From positions 1 to 64,000 of IMG/VR virus record IMGVR_UViG_3300005826_000069: a DNA stretch of 64,000 nucleotides. One strand, given 5' to 3'. How positions within the stretch are numbered: position 1 is the first letter of the stretch; each line of letters opens with the position of its first letter. Positions 49,916 to 57,374 of the stretch are shown here, in pieces. Source of the DNA: a virus. The position numbers and the translations under genes were made by a program. The notes beneath the pieces were generated by a model. The model worked only from the letters and a program-made list of their open reading frames with translations. It made no database searches and was not told the origin of the DNA.

Positions 49916-50457
49916 TGAAACAGTTGATCATCCATCCCGAAGACAGGAGCACGATCTTTTTGTCGCGACTGTACAGGGACCTGCCGGACGCAACTATTGT
50001 GACCGGCGGGGTTCCCCGTGCGCACCTGCGCAAAATGATCGACCAGCATGATCAGGTCATTATGATGGGGCACGGGTCTCCCTACGGGCTTCTGTCCGTG
50101 GGGAGATTCAATGGCCATGGCTATGTCATCGACGACAGCTTTGCTGGACAGCTGTCTGAGCGCGATAACTCGGTGTTTATCTGGTGCAACGCTGATGCTT
50201 TCGTGAAGTGGCACCGTCTGCGCGGGTTCTATACCGGGATGTTCATCAGCGAGAGCGCCGAAGCCCATATGTGCGGCATCCCTGTGGCCCGTGAGGACGA
50301 GATCGAGGAGTCCAACGATACCTTCATGGATGTTGTCGGGCGGTTCATCAGGCACGAGCCACGGCTGATCTGGGCGGCAGCTCGCCATGAATATGGAAAG
50401 CTCGCCCAGAGGAACCCGGTTGCCGCCTATAATCACAGGCGTTTGTATCTCAGCTGA
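49915..50457 (+). CDS. Possible caspase-fold protein, 180 aa
   Basis: TGATG overlap with the Ro60 piece. A strand VIMMGHGSPYGLL has His53-Gly54 and a later strand VFIWCNADAF has Cys91, in the order and spacing of the His/Cys dyad of clan CD (caspase-like) peptidases. FMDVVGRFIRHEPRL follows near the end. The substrate-side Asp pattern cannot be judged. It could also be an inactive relative. Pairing with a Ro60 fragment is unusual. Confidence 0.45.
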   Translation: MKQLIIHPEDRSTIFLSRLYRDLPDATIVTGGVPRAHLRKMIDQHDQVIMMGHGSPYGLLSVGRFNGHGYVIDDSFAGQLSERDNSVFIWCNADAFVKWHRLRGFYTGMFISESAEAHMCGIPVAREDEIEESNDTFMDVVGRFIRHEPRLIWAAARHEYGKLAQRNPVAAYNHRRLYLS

Positions 50458-50468
50458 CCCCGCCCTGA

Positions 50469-50616
50469 TATAGCAATTTGTGTTGCTTTCGTTAGCACAA
50501 CCTGCTATATATGAATTGCCACTGGAGACAGCTGCGTATAAGGCAGCGCCGACTCCTCCCGTGTTGGTTCTTGGGTTCGACCCAAGGAGAGCAGGTAACC
50601 ACCCCTGCCCAGTGGC
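50469..50616 (+). ncRNA. Structured RNA candidate upstream of the exonuclease gene
   Basis: First hairpin: TATAGCAATTTGTG pairs with CACAACCTGCTATA (12 of 14). Then an 8-bp closing stem GCCACTGG (50518-50525) with CCAGTGGC (50609-50616) encloses four small hairpins: GCTGC/GCAGC, CCGAC/GTTGG, TTCTTGGG/CCCAAGGA with a TTCGA loop, and GCAGG/CCTGC. Such a multi-branch RNA may be a leader switch for the recombination genes or a small RNA linked to the Ro60 piece. Confidence 0.45.
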
Positions 50617-50640
50617 ACTATTCATTGAAGGAGGCACACC

Positions 50641-51579
50641 ATGTCATTGACCAAAGAGCAGGTCGAGTTCCGGAAGTCCGGACTCGGAGGTTCGGATGCC
50701 GGGATTGTTCTTGGCGTTTCCAGTTACAAAGACCCGCTGACGCTGTATCTGGAGAAGCGCGGCGAAGTTGAAATCCCTTACGTGGAGACGCGCTTCCAGC
50801 GCTGGGGACATCTGCACGAAGAGTCTATCGCGCAGGCATACATGGAGGACACCGGATACAAGGTCGTCCGCTCGAATATCTCCCACCGATCCAAAACCCA
50901 TCCGTTCATGATCGCCCATCTGGACCGAAAGGTGCGGAAGGCCCCGAACAAGCGCCTGCTTGAATGTAAATCCAGCGCGCTGATATGGGAGTGGGGCGAG
51001 GCTGGCACCGAGGACATCCCCCCTTCCTACATGGCTCAGTGTCAGCACTATCTGCATGTCACCGAGTCCGATCAGATCGATGTTGCTGCCCTGCTTGGCG
51101 GTAACGACTTCCGCATCTACCCGATCATGCGCAACGAGAACTTCATCAAGCTGCTCGTGGAGGCGGAGGAGGAGTTCTGGGATCGCGTGCTGGCGGGGGT
51201 CAAGCCTGCCGCAGACTGGGAGTCAGCGTCCACCACGCGGCTCCTGACGCACCTGTATCCCGGCACCAACGGCAGTGTCGTGCGCCTGCCCCCGGTCGCC
51301 CAGAAGTATCACGAGGTGTGCGCTGACGCGAACACGCAGAAACTGATGTACGAGAAGGTCGTCACCGGGTGCCAGAACCGGATCAAGATGATGATGGGCG
51401 AAGCGTCTGTCGGCATCCTCCCTGATGGCACGATCTATACTCGAAAGGAAGTCCAGAGAAAGGGCTTCACTGTCGAGCCTACCTCGTACATGTCATTCAC
51501 GCACACAACCAGAATTCCGAAAGACGTGCAGACCGCTATCGCTGATGGCACTGCACCACTTGTTACTGTAGACGATTAA
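50641..51579 (+). CDS. YqaJ-type recombination exonuclease, 312 aa
   Basis: Lambda-exonuclease-like fold: GLGGSDAG (residues 14-21), GHLHEE (Glu60), AHLDRK (Asp95), LLECKSS (Glu108-Cys-Lys110), and QCQHYLHV (Gln133-x3-Tyr137). These are the five motifs of the YqaJ viral recombinase family. It digests one strand of DNA ends so that RecT, encoded about 1 kb downstream, can bind. GAAGGAGGC precedes the ATG. Confidence 0.9.
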   Translation: MSLTKEQVEFRKSGLGGSDAGIVLGVSSYKDPLTLYLEKRGEVEIPYVETRFQRWGHLHEESIAQAYMEDTGYKVVRSNISHRSKTHPFMIAHLDRKVRKAPNKRLLECKSSALIWEWGEAGTEDIPPSYMAQCQHYLHVTESDQIDVAALLGGNDFRIYPIMRNENFIKLLVEAEEEFWDRVLAGVKPAADWESASTTRLLTHLYPGTNGSVVRLPPVAQKYHEVCADANTQKLMYEKVVTGCQNRIKMMMGEASVGILPDGTIYTRKEVQRKGFTVEPTSYMSFTHTTRIPKDVQTAIADGTAPLVTVDD

Positions 51580-51589
51580 GGAAACCGCC

Positions 51590-52027
51590 ATGACACTGAA
51601 CCTGTGGAGTTGGAACAAGGAGCGGCAAGCCAGTTTCCTGCGCAAAGAAATCGCAGAGCTGGAGACCCGCCTGAGTGCCCTGCAAAACGAGCGCGTGGAT
51701 TTGCTTGAGCAGCGCGATGAGCTGCAGTCGGAGGTGCGCCAGCTCAAGGAGAGCCTTGCTGACATGAAGCGCACCAAGAAGCTGGAAGACGATGAGATCA
51801 AGCACCGGATGAAGTGCTTCGAAGAGACCGTGCAGCTGGAGAAGAAAGCCGCACTCATGGACAAGGACATCGACTGCGCAAAGAAAATCTCCGAAGCCGA
51901 GCGCAAGTACCAGTCCAAGGTCACCGATAGCTTGGAGAAGCGTGGCAGCGAGATCAAGGATATGTACGAACAGATTCTGACTCGCCTGCCAAACGTGAAC
52001 TGGGAGGTCAGTGAGCGCAGAAAGTAA
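51590..52027 (+). CDS. Coiled-coil protein between exonuclease and recombinase, 145 aa
   Basis: Nearly all helix with heptads: LRKEIAELETRLSALQNER, EQRDELQSEVRQLKESL, EKKAALMDKDIDCAKKI. Likely a dimer. Its place suggests a recombination helper or a host-protein binder; not recognised. Confidence 0.65.
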   Translation: MTLNLWSWNKERQASFLRKEIAELETRLSALQNERVDLLEQRDELQSEVRQLKESLADMKRTKKLEDDEIKHRMKCFEETVQLEKKAALMDKDIDCAKKISEAERKYQSKVTDSLEKRGSEIKDMYEQILTRLPNVNWEVSERRK

Positions 52028-52033
52028 CCGCTG

Positions 52034-52633
52034 ATGACCTACGAGGCTTTCAGACATTTGATGCGCTCGCTGGGGGCGTCACCGACCAGCGCAGAGGGGA
52101 TGTTGTATCGTGGGTGCGTAGTCACCGCAACGTATGATTGTTTAACCGCAACCACTGTTGTAAAGGTCGCCAAGCAATGGAATGACGCACTGGTTTATCG
52201 GTACATTTCCATCGAAGACCGAACCGATGGGTCGGCGGAAAAACTTCTTGGTGGTCTGGGAAAGGCGGTTGCAGAGATAAATTGTGAAATTAACATGATG
52301 ATGGATAAGCGGGACCATGCGCTGCAGCAGCTCAAAATGTGCTCAGACCGATTGGAACATCAGAAGGCCGCTCCTCCAGAGGTGACAAGAAAGGCAGCAG
52401 AGATGGCAAGCGTCTACGACAAGCAGGCATATTTTTATGGTGCAGGCTGGGCAACTAGCTCGACGACAAGCTCCAGCAACATCGTGATTACCACTCCGGA
52501 GGTATTCATAACTGCTGGGACACCAGCACCGTCAGTTACCGCGCGACGCAAGTCTCGGTTTAGTGAACATGGAAGTGTGCTTGAAATCCTCAGACGAGCA
52601 CACAATGAATGGGTACGTGATCTGAGATTCTGA
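52034..52633 (+). CDS. Hypothetical protein, 199 aa
   Basis: Residues 1-75 (MTYEAFRHLMRSLGAS, VVKVAKQWNDALVYRYISIED) look like a small alpha/beta domain; residues 85-125 form a coil (MMDKRDHALQQLKMC); the rest is Thr/Ser-rich and disordered. Follows the coiled-coil gene by 6 bases. Not recognised. Confidence 0.55.
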   Translation: MTYEAFRHLMRSLGASPTSAEGMLYRGCVVTATYDCLTATTVVKVAKQWNDALVYRYISIEDRTDGSAEKLLGGLGKAVAEINCEINMMMDKRDHALQQLKMCSDRLEHQKAAPPEVTRKAAEMASVYDKQAYFYGAGWATSSTTSSSNIVITTPEVFITAGTPAPSVTARRKSRFSEHGSVLEILRRAHNEWVRDLRF

Positions 52634-52644
52634 AGGAGGCAATC

Positions 52645-53448
52645 ATGAATAACGAAACATCAGTTCCGGCGAGGCTGCCGGAGAACACCCTGTCAAACGC
52701 AGAACATCGCTTCGAGATGGCGCAGAAGATCGCGGCCAAGCTCGCAGCGTCATCGCTGGTTCCTGACGCATATCGTAACAGGCCGGAGGATGTGTTCGTC
52801 GCCATCCAGATGGGACACGAGGTAGGGCTGGGTCCATTCCAAGCCGTCCAGTCCATCGCTGTGATCGACAACAAGCCGTGCCTGTGGGGCGACGGCATGA
52901 TCGGTTTGGTGCGTGGCTCCGGGAAGTGTGAGTACATTCAGGAGACGTGGGACGACGCGACCAAGACCGCGACCTGCGCAACGCTGCGCAAGGGAGAGAA
53001 AGAGCCGCAGGTTCGCAGCTTCTCCCTGCAGGACGCTGCACTCGCCCAGCTGACCAACAAAAACAACTGGAAGAAATACCCGGCCCGGATGTGCCAGATG
53101 CGCGCTCGCGCATGGGCGTTGCGTGACACCTATGCTGACGTGCTGCGTGGTCTGGCCTCAGCGGAAGAGGTCCGTGATATCCAGCAGGTCGAGGTCGAGG
53201 AGGAGCTTCCGGAGATTCAGGTTGAGGCTGAACTGGCCAAGGATGCGCCGCTGATCGATGACGTTATAGACGACATCGCAGAGGCCCAGACCATGGCCGA
53301 TCTCATCAAGGCTGGAGATAAGGCCAAGTCCCTGTGGCACGTTGATGATCAGGAGGCCGCTCGCAAAGCCTACAAGGCCCGTCGCGAAACGCTGATAAAG
53401 GAGGCCAAGGATGCGGAAGAGAGCGCCGATAAAGCACCGGGGAAGTAG
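52645..53448 (+). CDS. recT: RecT-family annealing protein, 267 aa
   Basis: Matches RecT: FVAIQMGHEVGLGPFQAV, then IDNKPCLWGDGMIGLVRGSG and a basic/aromatic stretch NWKKYPARMCQMRARAW. The last 80 residues are acidic then helical. It anneals ssDNA made by the YqaJ exonuclease, giving phage recombination and repair of concatemers. CTGAAGGAGGCAA leader. Confidence 0.85.
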   Translation: MNNETSVPARLPENTLSNAEHRFEMAQKIAAKLAASSLVPDAYRNRPEDVFVAIQMGHEVGLGPFQAVQSIAVIDNKPCLWGDGMIGLVRGSGKCEYIQETWDDATKTATCATLRKGEKEPQVRSFSLQDAALAQLTNKNNWKKYPARMCQMRARAWALRDTYADVLRGLASAEEVRDIQQVEVEEELPEIQVEAELAKDAPLIDDVIDDIAEAQTMADLIKAGDKAKSLWHVDDQEAARKAYKARRETLIKEAKDAEESADKAPGK

Positions 53449-53662
53449 CTTTGTTTATGGCGCACGGTACGTGAAGAAGCCGGACTCGAAGTCCGATATC
53501 TATCACATCATTGCCGTGCGCCAGCCGAAGGATTCCACTGGGCCGAACGCGCGCGGGTATCTGGCCTGTGGGGCTATCTATCAGCGCTACTACTTTGATC
53601 AAGAGCACAAGACCCCGCCATCGGGAATGCGGTGCTGCAAGAATTGCGACAGGAGACGATGA
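53411..53662 (+). CDS. Small Cys-rich protein, 83 aa
   Basis: Starts in the end of the recT gene (38-base overlap). Contains YGARYVKKPDSKSDIYHI, ACGAIYQRYYFDQ and CCKNCDRRR. Possible zinc site. Stop overlaps the SSB start. Confidence 0.5.
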   Translation: MRKRAPIKHRGSSFVYGARYVKKPDSKSDIYHIIAVRQPKDSTGPNARGYLACGAIYQRYYFDQEHKTPPSGMRCCKNCDRRR

Positions 53663-54072
53663 TGCCAAGCCTGAACAGAATCATGATTATGGGACATCTG
53701 GGTGGCGATCCGGACGTGCGTTATTTGCCGTCCGGCGCTCAGATCACGACGTTCTCTGTTGCCACCACAGAGAAGTGGACGGATCGGGACACTAACGAGA
53801 AGCGAGAGCGAACCACATGGCACAAGGTGGATTGCTTCGGCGGTACTGCGGAGTTCGCAAGCAAGCACCTGTACAAGGGGCAGCTTGTCTATGTCGAAGG
53901 CAAGCAGTACCACGAGCGGATCGAGCGCGATGGCGTCGTCCGCTACTTCGCGTCCATCAAATGCGATGAGCTGAAGCCTCTGCAGTGGCGCGATGACAAC
54001 TCGCCCCGCCCAACGAAGCAGCAACCAGAGGGTCGTCCACAGCCAGCGCTGGATGACGACATACCATTCTGA
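53662..54072 (+). CDS. ssb: Single-stranded DNA-binding protein, 136 aa
   Basis: OB-fold SSB: LNRIMIMGHLGGDPDVRYL, TFSVATTEKWTDRDT, then TTWHKVDCFGGTAEFASKHL and YVEGKQYHER. It ends in DDDIPF, the acidic tip that binds partner proteins in bacterial SSBs. Of two adjacent ATGs the second has the better spacing (GGAG then 6 bases). Covers ssDNA in replication and RecT recombination. Confidence 0.9.
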   Translation: MPSLNRIMIMGHLGGDPDVRYLPSGAQITTFSVATTEKWTDRDTNEKRERTTWHKVDCFGGTAEFASKHLYKGQLVYVEGKQYHERIERDGVVRYFASIKCDELKPLQWRDDNSPRPTKQQPEGRPQPALDDDIPF

Positions 54073-54236
54073 TGGGTAAGCAAAAGAGCGACCGCCCAGT
54101 GATGCTCCCGGCCTACCTCAACTGGGGGATAGAGGACACATGTCTGAAGAAAACAGAGCAAGCGAGAAGGTGGATGAAGCAGCACGGGATCACGCCGCTT
54201 TTACAAAGGTACGGGAAAGCGCAGCAGAAAAGCTGA
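54072..54236 (+). CDS. Small protein, 54 aa
   Basis: Its ATG overlaps the SSB stop (TGATG). MGKQKSDRPVMLPAYLNWG followed by LKKTEQARRWMKQHGITPLL. Overlaps the next gene by 97 bases in another frame. Both frames have normal-looking starts. Confidence 0.5.
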   Translation: MGKQKSDRPVMLPAYLNWGIEDTCLKKTEQARRWMKQHGITPLLQRYGKAQQKS

Positions 54237-54568
54237 CCGCATCTTGGAAGTGCGTGGTTGCTGAGGCGGACGAGTATCCGTTCGATTGGATATTCGTCCG
54301 CAACGACATCCCAGCGACTTTGGCCTCGTACCATCAGCATAAGACCAAGGGCAACGTCCTGATACCTGCTCACCGCTGGTACAACCTGAGAACGTGGTCG
54401 GTGAATTTCATGCTGCCACACATCTGGATCGTAGACATGTTCGCCAGCGGATTGCGCTACAAGCTCTATCCGCAGCACTCTGGATTCAGGCCACCGACGA
54501 TGTTCAAGGACGGCGTGCTTTACATCACCCTTGGTCAGAACGACTTCGATATATTGCGAGACCAGTGA
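54140..54568 (+). CDS. Hypothetical protein, 142 aa
   Basis: GAGGACAC precedes the ATG. Residues 1-40 are charged; residues 45-140 (DEYPFDWIFVRNDIP, IPAHRWYNLRTWSVNF, HIWIVDMFASGLRYKL) look like a beta-rich domain. Not recognised. Confidence 0.6.
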   Translation: MSEENRASEKVDEAARDHAAFTKVRESAAEKLTASWKCVVAEADEYPFDWIFVRNDIPATLASYHQHKTKGNVLIPAHRWYNLRTWSVNFMLPHIWIVDMFASGLRYKLYPQHSGFRPPTMFKDGVLYITLGQNDFDILRDQ

Positions 54569-54861
54569 TGTCAGTGAAATGCAGAAAATGCGGAGGGCCA
54601 ATCACGTTTGTCGAGATCACCGAAGGCGCAGGCAAAGGCAAGCTGTGCCCGAAGAACCTCGATGGCTCAGATCACTGGGACGACTGCAGTGAAAATCAGC
54701 ATACCGGGCGCTACGGAGATCAGTACAAATCATTCAAGGCCACTTATCGCGGACCAAGCGCGAAGCGGTCAGCAGAAGACCGGGCTGTTTTCGAGGAGTC
54801 TGTAACCGTGGGCAAGGACTATAGAGCGACAGAAGATGACGGCAGCTTGCCGTGGGATTGA
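54568..54861 (+). CDS. Zinc-binding protein, 97 aa
   Basis: Starts MSVKCRKCGGPITFVEI with C-x2-C, and CPKNLDGSDHWDDC supplies further Cys/His. TGATG overlap with the previous gene. The acidic tail resembles many phage accessory proteins. Not recognised. Confidence 0.6.
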   Translation: MSVKCRKCGGPITFVEITEGAGKGKLCPKNLDGSDHWDDCSENQHTGRYGDQYKSFKATYRGPSAKRSAEDRAVFEESVTVGKDYRATEDDGSLPWD

Positions 54862-54873
54862 AGGAGGAACGCC

Positions 54874-55083
54874 ATGAACATTCTATTTGCACTGGTCACG
54901 ATCCTTGGTCAACAGCCATGGTGTATGACCGACGGTGACAGCTACGACTGTTACTACTACAACCCCGCCCAGTGTCAGCAGGTCGTATCCAGATACGGTA
55001 GCTACTATTGGTGCGAAAGGAACCCCGGCGTGTACAGCATCGAGGACGATGACGAAGACGACCCGTGGGATCGACGTTATTGA
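54874..55083 (+). CDS. Small exported Cys-rich protein, 69 aa
   Basis: N-terminal MNILFALVTILGQQPW could be a signal peptide; then WCMTDGDSYDCYYYNPAQC and YWCERNPG give four Cys for disulphides, similar in style to DUF3551 proteins. Acidic C-terminus. GGAGGAACGCC leader. Possibly a periplasmic phage protein. Confidence 0.6.
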   Translation: MNILFALVTILGQQPWCMTDGDSYDCYYYNPAQCQQVVSRYGSYYWCERNPGVYSIEDDDEDDPWDRRY

Positions 55084-55143
55084 TATTGCGCAAGTCCGAG
55101 GCTTTATCTCGACAATGCGCTGGAATCTGGTAGTGTTTTTCTA

Positions 55144-55216
55144 GGCGGGGCGACGACTCCCCCAAATGGTCAGGGCTGTCAAAGGTTGCCTCCTTCAGCA
55201 GCCCAGTCGCCCCGCC
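55144..55216. other. Long hairpin with loop complementary to phage ribosome leaders
   Basis: GGCGGGGCGAC pairs with GTCGCCCCGCC, and inside GGGCTG pairs with CAGCCC, exposing the loop TCAAAGGTTGCCTCCTTCAG. Read on the plus strand the loop is complementary to GAAGGAGGC leaders of several genes; read on the minus strand it is itself a ribosome site followed by a 13-codon TTG frame. It lies between convergent genes and may also stop transcription. Confidence 0.5.
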
Positions 55217-55220
55217 GCCT

Positions 55221-55403
55221 TTACCAGCCTGTGAATGCCACCAGCATTCCCGAAGCCGCGCCGTAGAACAAAATCATCTCGGCAATATCCCCCAGCGGAT
55301 CGGTCATCCGGAACCAGATAAACGCGAAAACCATCATCACCACGGCGAGCATGGGCGCGACCGGCAGGAAAAGCATTGCCACCATCATGAAAAAAGTTGT
55401 CAT
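55221..55403 (-). CDS. Small membrane protein, 60 aa
   Basis: Two hydrophobic helices (FFMMVAMLFLPVAPMLAVVM; AEMILFYGAASGMLVAF) with a short polar turn (FRMTDPLGD). Last gene of the minus-strand lysis side. Could be an antiholin or another envelope protein. Confidence 0.55.
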   Translation of the reverse strand: MTTFFMMVAMLFLPVAPMLAVVMMVFAFIWFRMTDPLGDIAEMILFYGAASGMLVAFTGW

Positions 55404-55431
55404 TGAATTGCTAACCTGCTTATCAGATAAT
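55403..55431 (+). promoter_or_regulatory. Promoter for a leaderless plus-strand gene
   Basis: TTGAAT, 17 bases, GATAAT; the expected start point falls on or next to the ATG at 55439. Confidence 0.6.
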
Positions 55432-55438
55432 GTTAACC

Positions 55439-55636
55439 ATGATCACTCAGCTGCTCACCAAACTGTCCGAACCTGTGGTACTGCGTCACGTCGCGTACCG
55501 CTGTGGTTGCGTGCGCACCTTCGATGGCAAGGAGGCGACTCCCGGAATGTGCCCCGAGCACAAGGCTGGAATGACCTCGCACACCGAAGAGCTGGTGCAG
55601 ATTACTGCCCAGCCAAGTGAAGCAGTACGGCCTTGA
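55439..55636 (+). CDS. Small protein with Cys/His motif, 65 aa
   Basis: Starts MITQLLTKLSEPVV; CGCVRTF and CPEHKAGM could bind metal. Has its own promoter so close that the transcript may lack a leader. Its end overlaps a convergent gene by 35 bases. Isolated on the plus strand between minus-strand genes. Confidence 0.5.
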   Translation: MITQLLTKLSEPVVLRHVAYRCGCVRTFDGKEATPGMCPEHKAGMTSHTEELVQITAQPSEAVRP

Positions 55637-55919
55637 CATCCTGATTCAGCTCTTTAACGCTGTCGTCGAGGCTGTCTACCGATCCTTCGAGGTCTTCAAC
55701 GTCGTTGCGGAGTAGCGCGATGTCCTTCGGGACATCCGCTCCCGTGGCGGCCTTGACCCCCTCTGCGATCTTCTTGTCGATCCAGAGTTCCGAGTAACCG
55801 AACAGGAACACGGCCATCGCCGCGTAGACGGGCCAGCCATCGAGAAGGCGCTTCCACCAGACGCGGATGTCCCAGCGCCTCTCCTCGCTGACGGTGATGG
55901 TGTGGGTGGAGTCAGTCAT
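55602..55919 (-). CDS. Membrane protein with coiled coil, 105 aa
   Basis: A basic N-terminus, one transmembrane helix (PVYAAMAVFLFGYSELWI), then a coil (IALLRNDVEDLEGSVDSL) and a short tail. The layout is common in phage lysis-region accessory or spanin-like proteins. 8-base overlap with the Gly-rich gene. Confidence 0.55.
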   Translation of the reverse strand: MTDSTHTITVSEERRWDIRVWWKRLLDGWPVYAAMAVFLFGYSELWIDKKIAEGVKAATGADVPKDIALLRNDVEDLEGSVDSLDDSVKELNQDVKAVLLHLAGQ

Positions 55920-56859
55920 TCTTGTAGCCTCTCTTCTCGACTAGGGCTTTGAACTTGGCTTTGGCCTCCGCCTCTTGCGCCGCCTCTTCAGCCTGCTTTT
56001 GCTTCAGCCGCTCGGTCTCCCGGCGCAGCCGCTCGATCTCTGCCTGCTGCATCTGGATCAACGTCTGCTGCTGCGCCTGCTTCTCGATCACCAGCTCCTG
56101 TTGCTCGGCCAGCTCCATCTGTTCCAGCTGCGAGTCGGCTGTCTCCACGAAAACCTCTTCCTCGTCCGCCATCAGGTAAGCGCTCGCAGCGCTCTCCTGC
56201 GCCGCCAGCACGCCTTGGTAGCCTGCGTATTTGCGGTCGATACAAATCTGCCGCTGGTCATCCCCGGACACATCGTAGGCAATGGCCTTGCGGTTGAACT
56301 TGCTGGCGCAGAACAGACGCGCCTTGTCGATCAGGACCTGCTCCGCTTCCGCCATGCGAGTCGCCCAGCAGTCTTTGTTCAGCCGATGAATGCCGAGGAA
56401 GCCACCGCCGCCGCCGCCGCTCCCGCCGCCCTGAAGGCCGACAAAGCATTCGCTGGCCTGCGGGAACCCGGTAGAGAAGCTGAAGACCTCGGTCTTGTTG
56501 TTGGTGGAGACCTTGGTATCACCGCCTGAGACAGTGCCGCTGTTCACCGAGGCGGTCGATCCGGCCTCGGCTCCGGCTTGGGAGCTGGCATTCGAGGCCG
56601 CCGAGCTGTCTCCGGCTTCGCCGCCAAGCCCTCCAGCGCCGCCAGCGCCGCCAGAACCGCCATGACCCCCGGCACCCCCAGCGCCCCCAGCGCCTCCGTG
56701 CCCTCCACGGCCTCCTGAGCCGCCGTCGCCGCCCTCCATAATGATGATCGGCTGGTCGTTATGGCCGCCCCTGTCGTAACCTCCGCCGTTATGATCTTCC
56801 CCCGCCATGATCGGGCCGCAGACGGCAATCAATGCCGTCAGAATCCAGATTCTCCACAT
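55912..56859 (-). CDS. Exported Gly-rich protein with coiled-coil end, 315 aa
   Basis: Signal peptide (MWRIWILTALIAVCGPIMAG), then a Gly/Ala/Ser repeat (about residues 45-85, GGxGGAGGAGG), a small domain with four Cys (ECFVG, DCWAT, LFCAS, QICID), and a long coil rich in Gln/Glu (residues 230-300). Located among lysis genes. It might act in the envelope like a spanin, but lacks a second membrane anchor or lipobox. Confidence 0.6.
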   Translation of the reverse strand: MWRIWILTALIAVCGPIMAGEDHNGGGYDRGGHNDQPIIIMEGGDGGSGGRGGHGGAGGAGGAGGHGGSGGAGGAGGLGGEAGDSSAASNASSQAGAEAGSTASVNSGTVSGGDTKVSTNNKTEVFSFSTGFPQASECFVGLQGGGSGGGGGGFLGIHRLNKDCWATRMAEAEQVLIDKARLFCASKFNRKAIAYDVSGDDQRQICIDRKYAGYQGVLAAQESAASAYLMADEEEVFVETADSQLEQMELAEQQELVIEKQAQQQTLIQMQQAEIERLRRETERLKQKQAEEAAQEAEAKAKFKALVEKRGYKND

Positions 56860-56865
56860 GCTCTC

Positions 56866-57369
56866 TTACCCCTTCGCTAGAATCATTTCCCGAATGCTGG
56901 CCATTGGGGCTTGCATGTCGGGCACATTTCCCTTCCAGTACGCAGCGGTTTTCTCGATCCCGCGCATCCCCATGTACCACAGGGCAGGCCCCGCAATCGT
57001 ACCAAAGATCACCGGGTCGAAGCTCAGCACGGCATCAGCGCCACGGACTACCTGCTCACCAAAGCTCAGCAGCGCATAGCCGATGGCCAGCCGCCATGAC
57101 TCGATAGCAATCTTGGGTCTCGCGCGCTTGGTGTAGATATCCGACTGGTTGAGCGCCGCCTGATGGGTTCGCTCCGTCTCCTGTGCGGTCATCTCCTGCT
57201 GCAGCCTGACCTGAGTCGTCGAGTCGATCAGTGTCTTCTCGATGTCATGCTTGAGCTTGTTCGCGAGGTCCTTGTCCGTCACAGCCTGATCGATCACGTC
57301 ACCGATCTTTCCGCCGAGACTCCCAAGGATCGCCTTCACGCCAGCGCCGAGTATTGCGGGGATTGGCAT
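56866..57369 (-). CDS. Holin, GTA_holin_3TM-like, 167 aa
   Basis: Basic/helical N-terminus (IGDVIDQAVTDKDLANKLK), a polar middle coil (QQEMTAQETERTHQAAL), and two to three hydrophobic segments (LAIGYALLSFGEQVV, FGTIAGPALWYMGM), matching the layout of the three-TM holin of gene-transfer-agent type: ...R-x-x-I-x-x-W-R-x-x-x-G-Y. Lets the endolysin reach the cell wall. Confidence 0.7.
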   Translation of the reverse strand: MPIPAILGAGVKAILGSLGGKIGDVIDQAVTDKDLANKLKHDIEKTLIDSTTQVRLQQEMTAQETERTHQAALNQSDIYTKRARPKIAIESWRLAIGYALLSFGEQVVRGADAVLSFDPVIFGTIAGPALWYMGMRGIEKTAAYWKGNVPDMQAPMASIREMILAKG

Positions 57370-57374
57370 AACGG

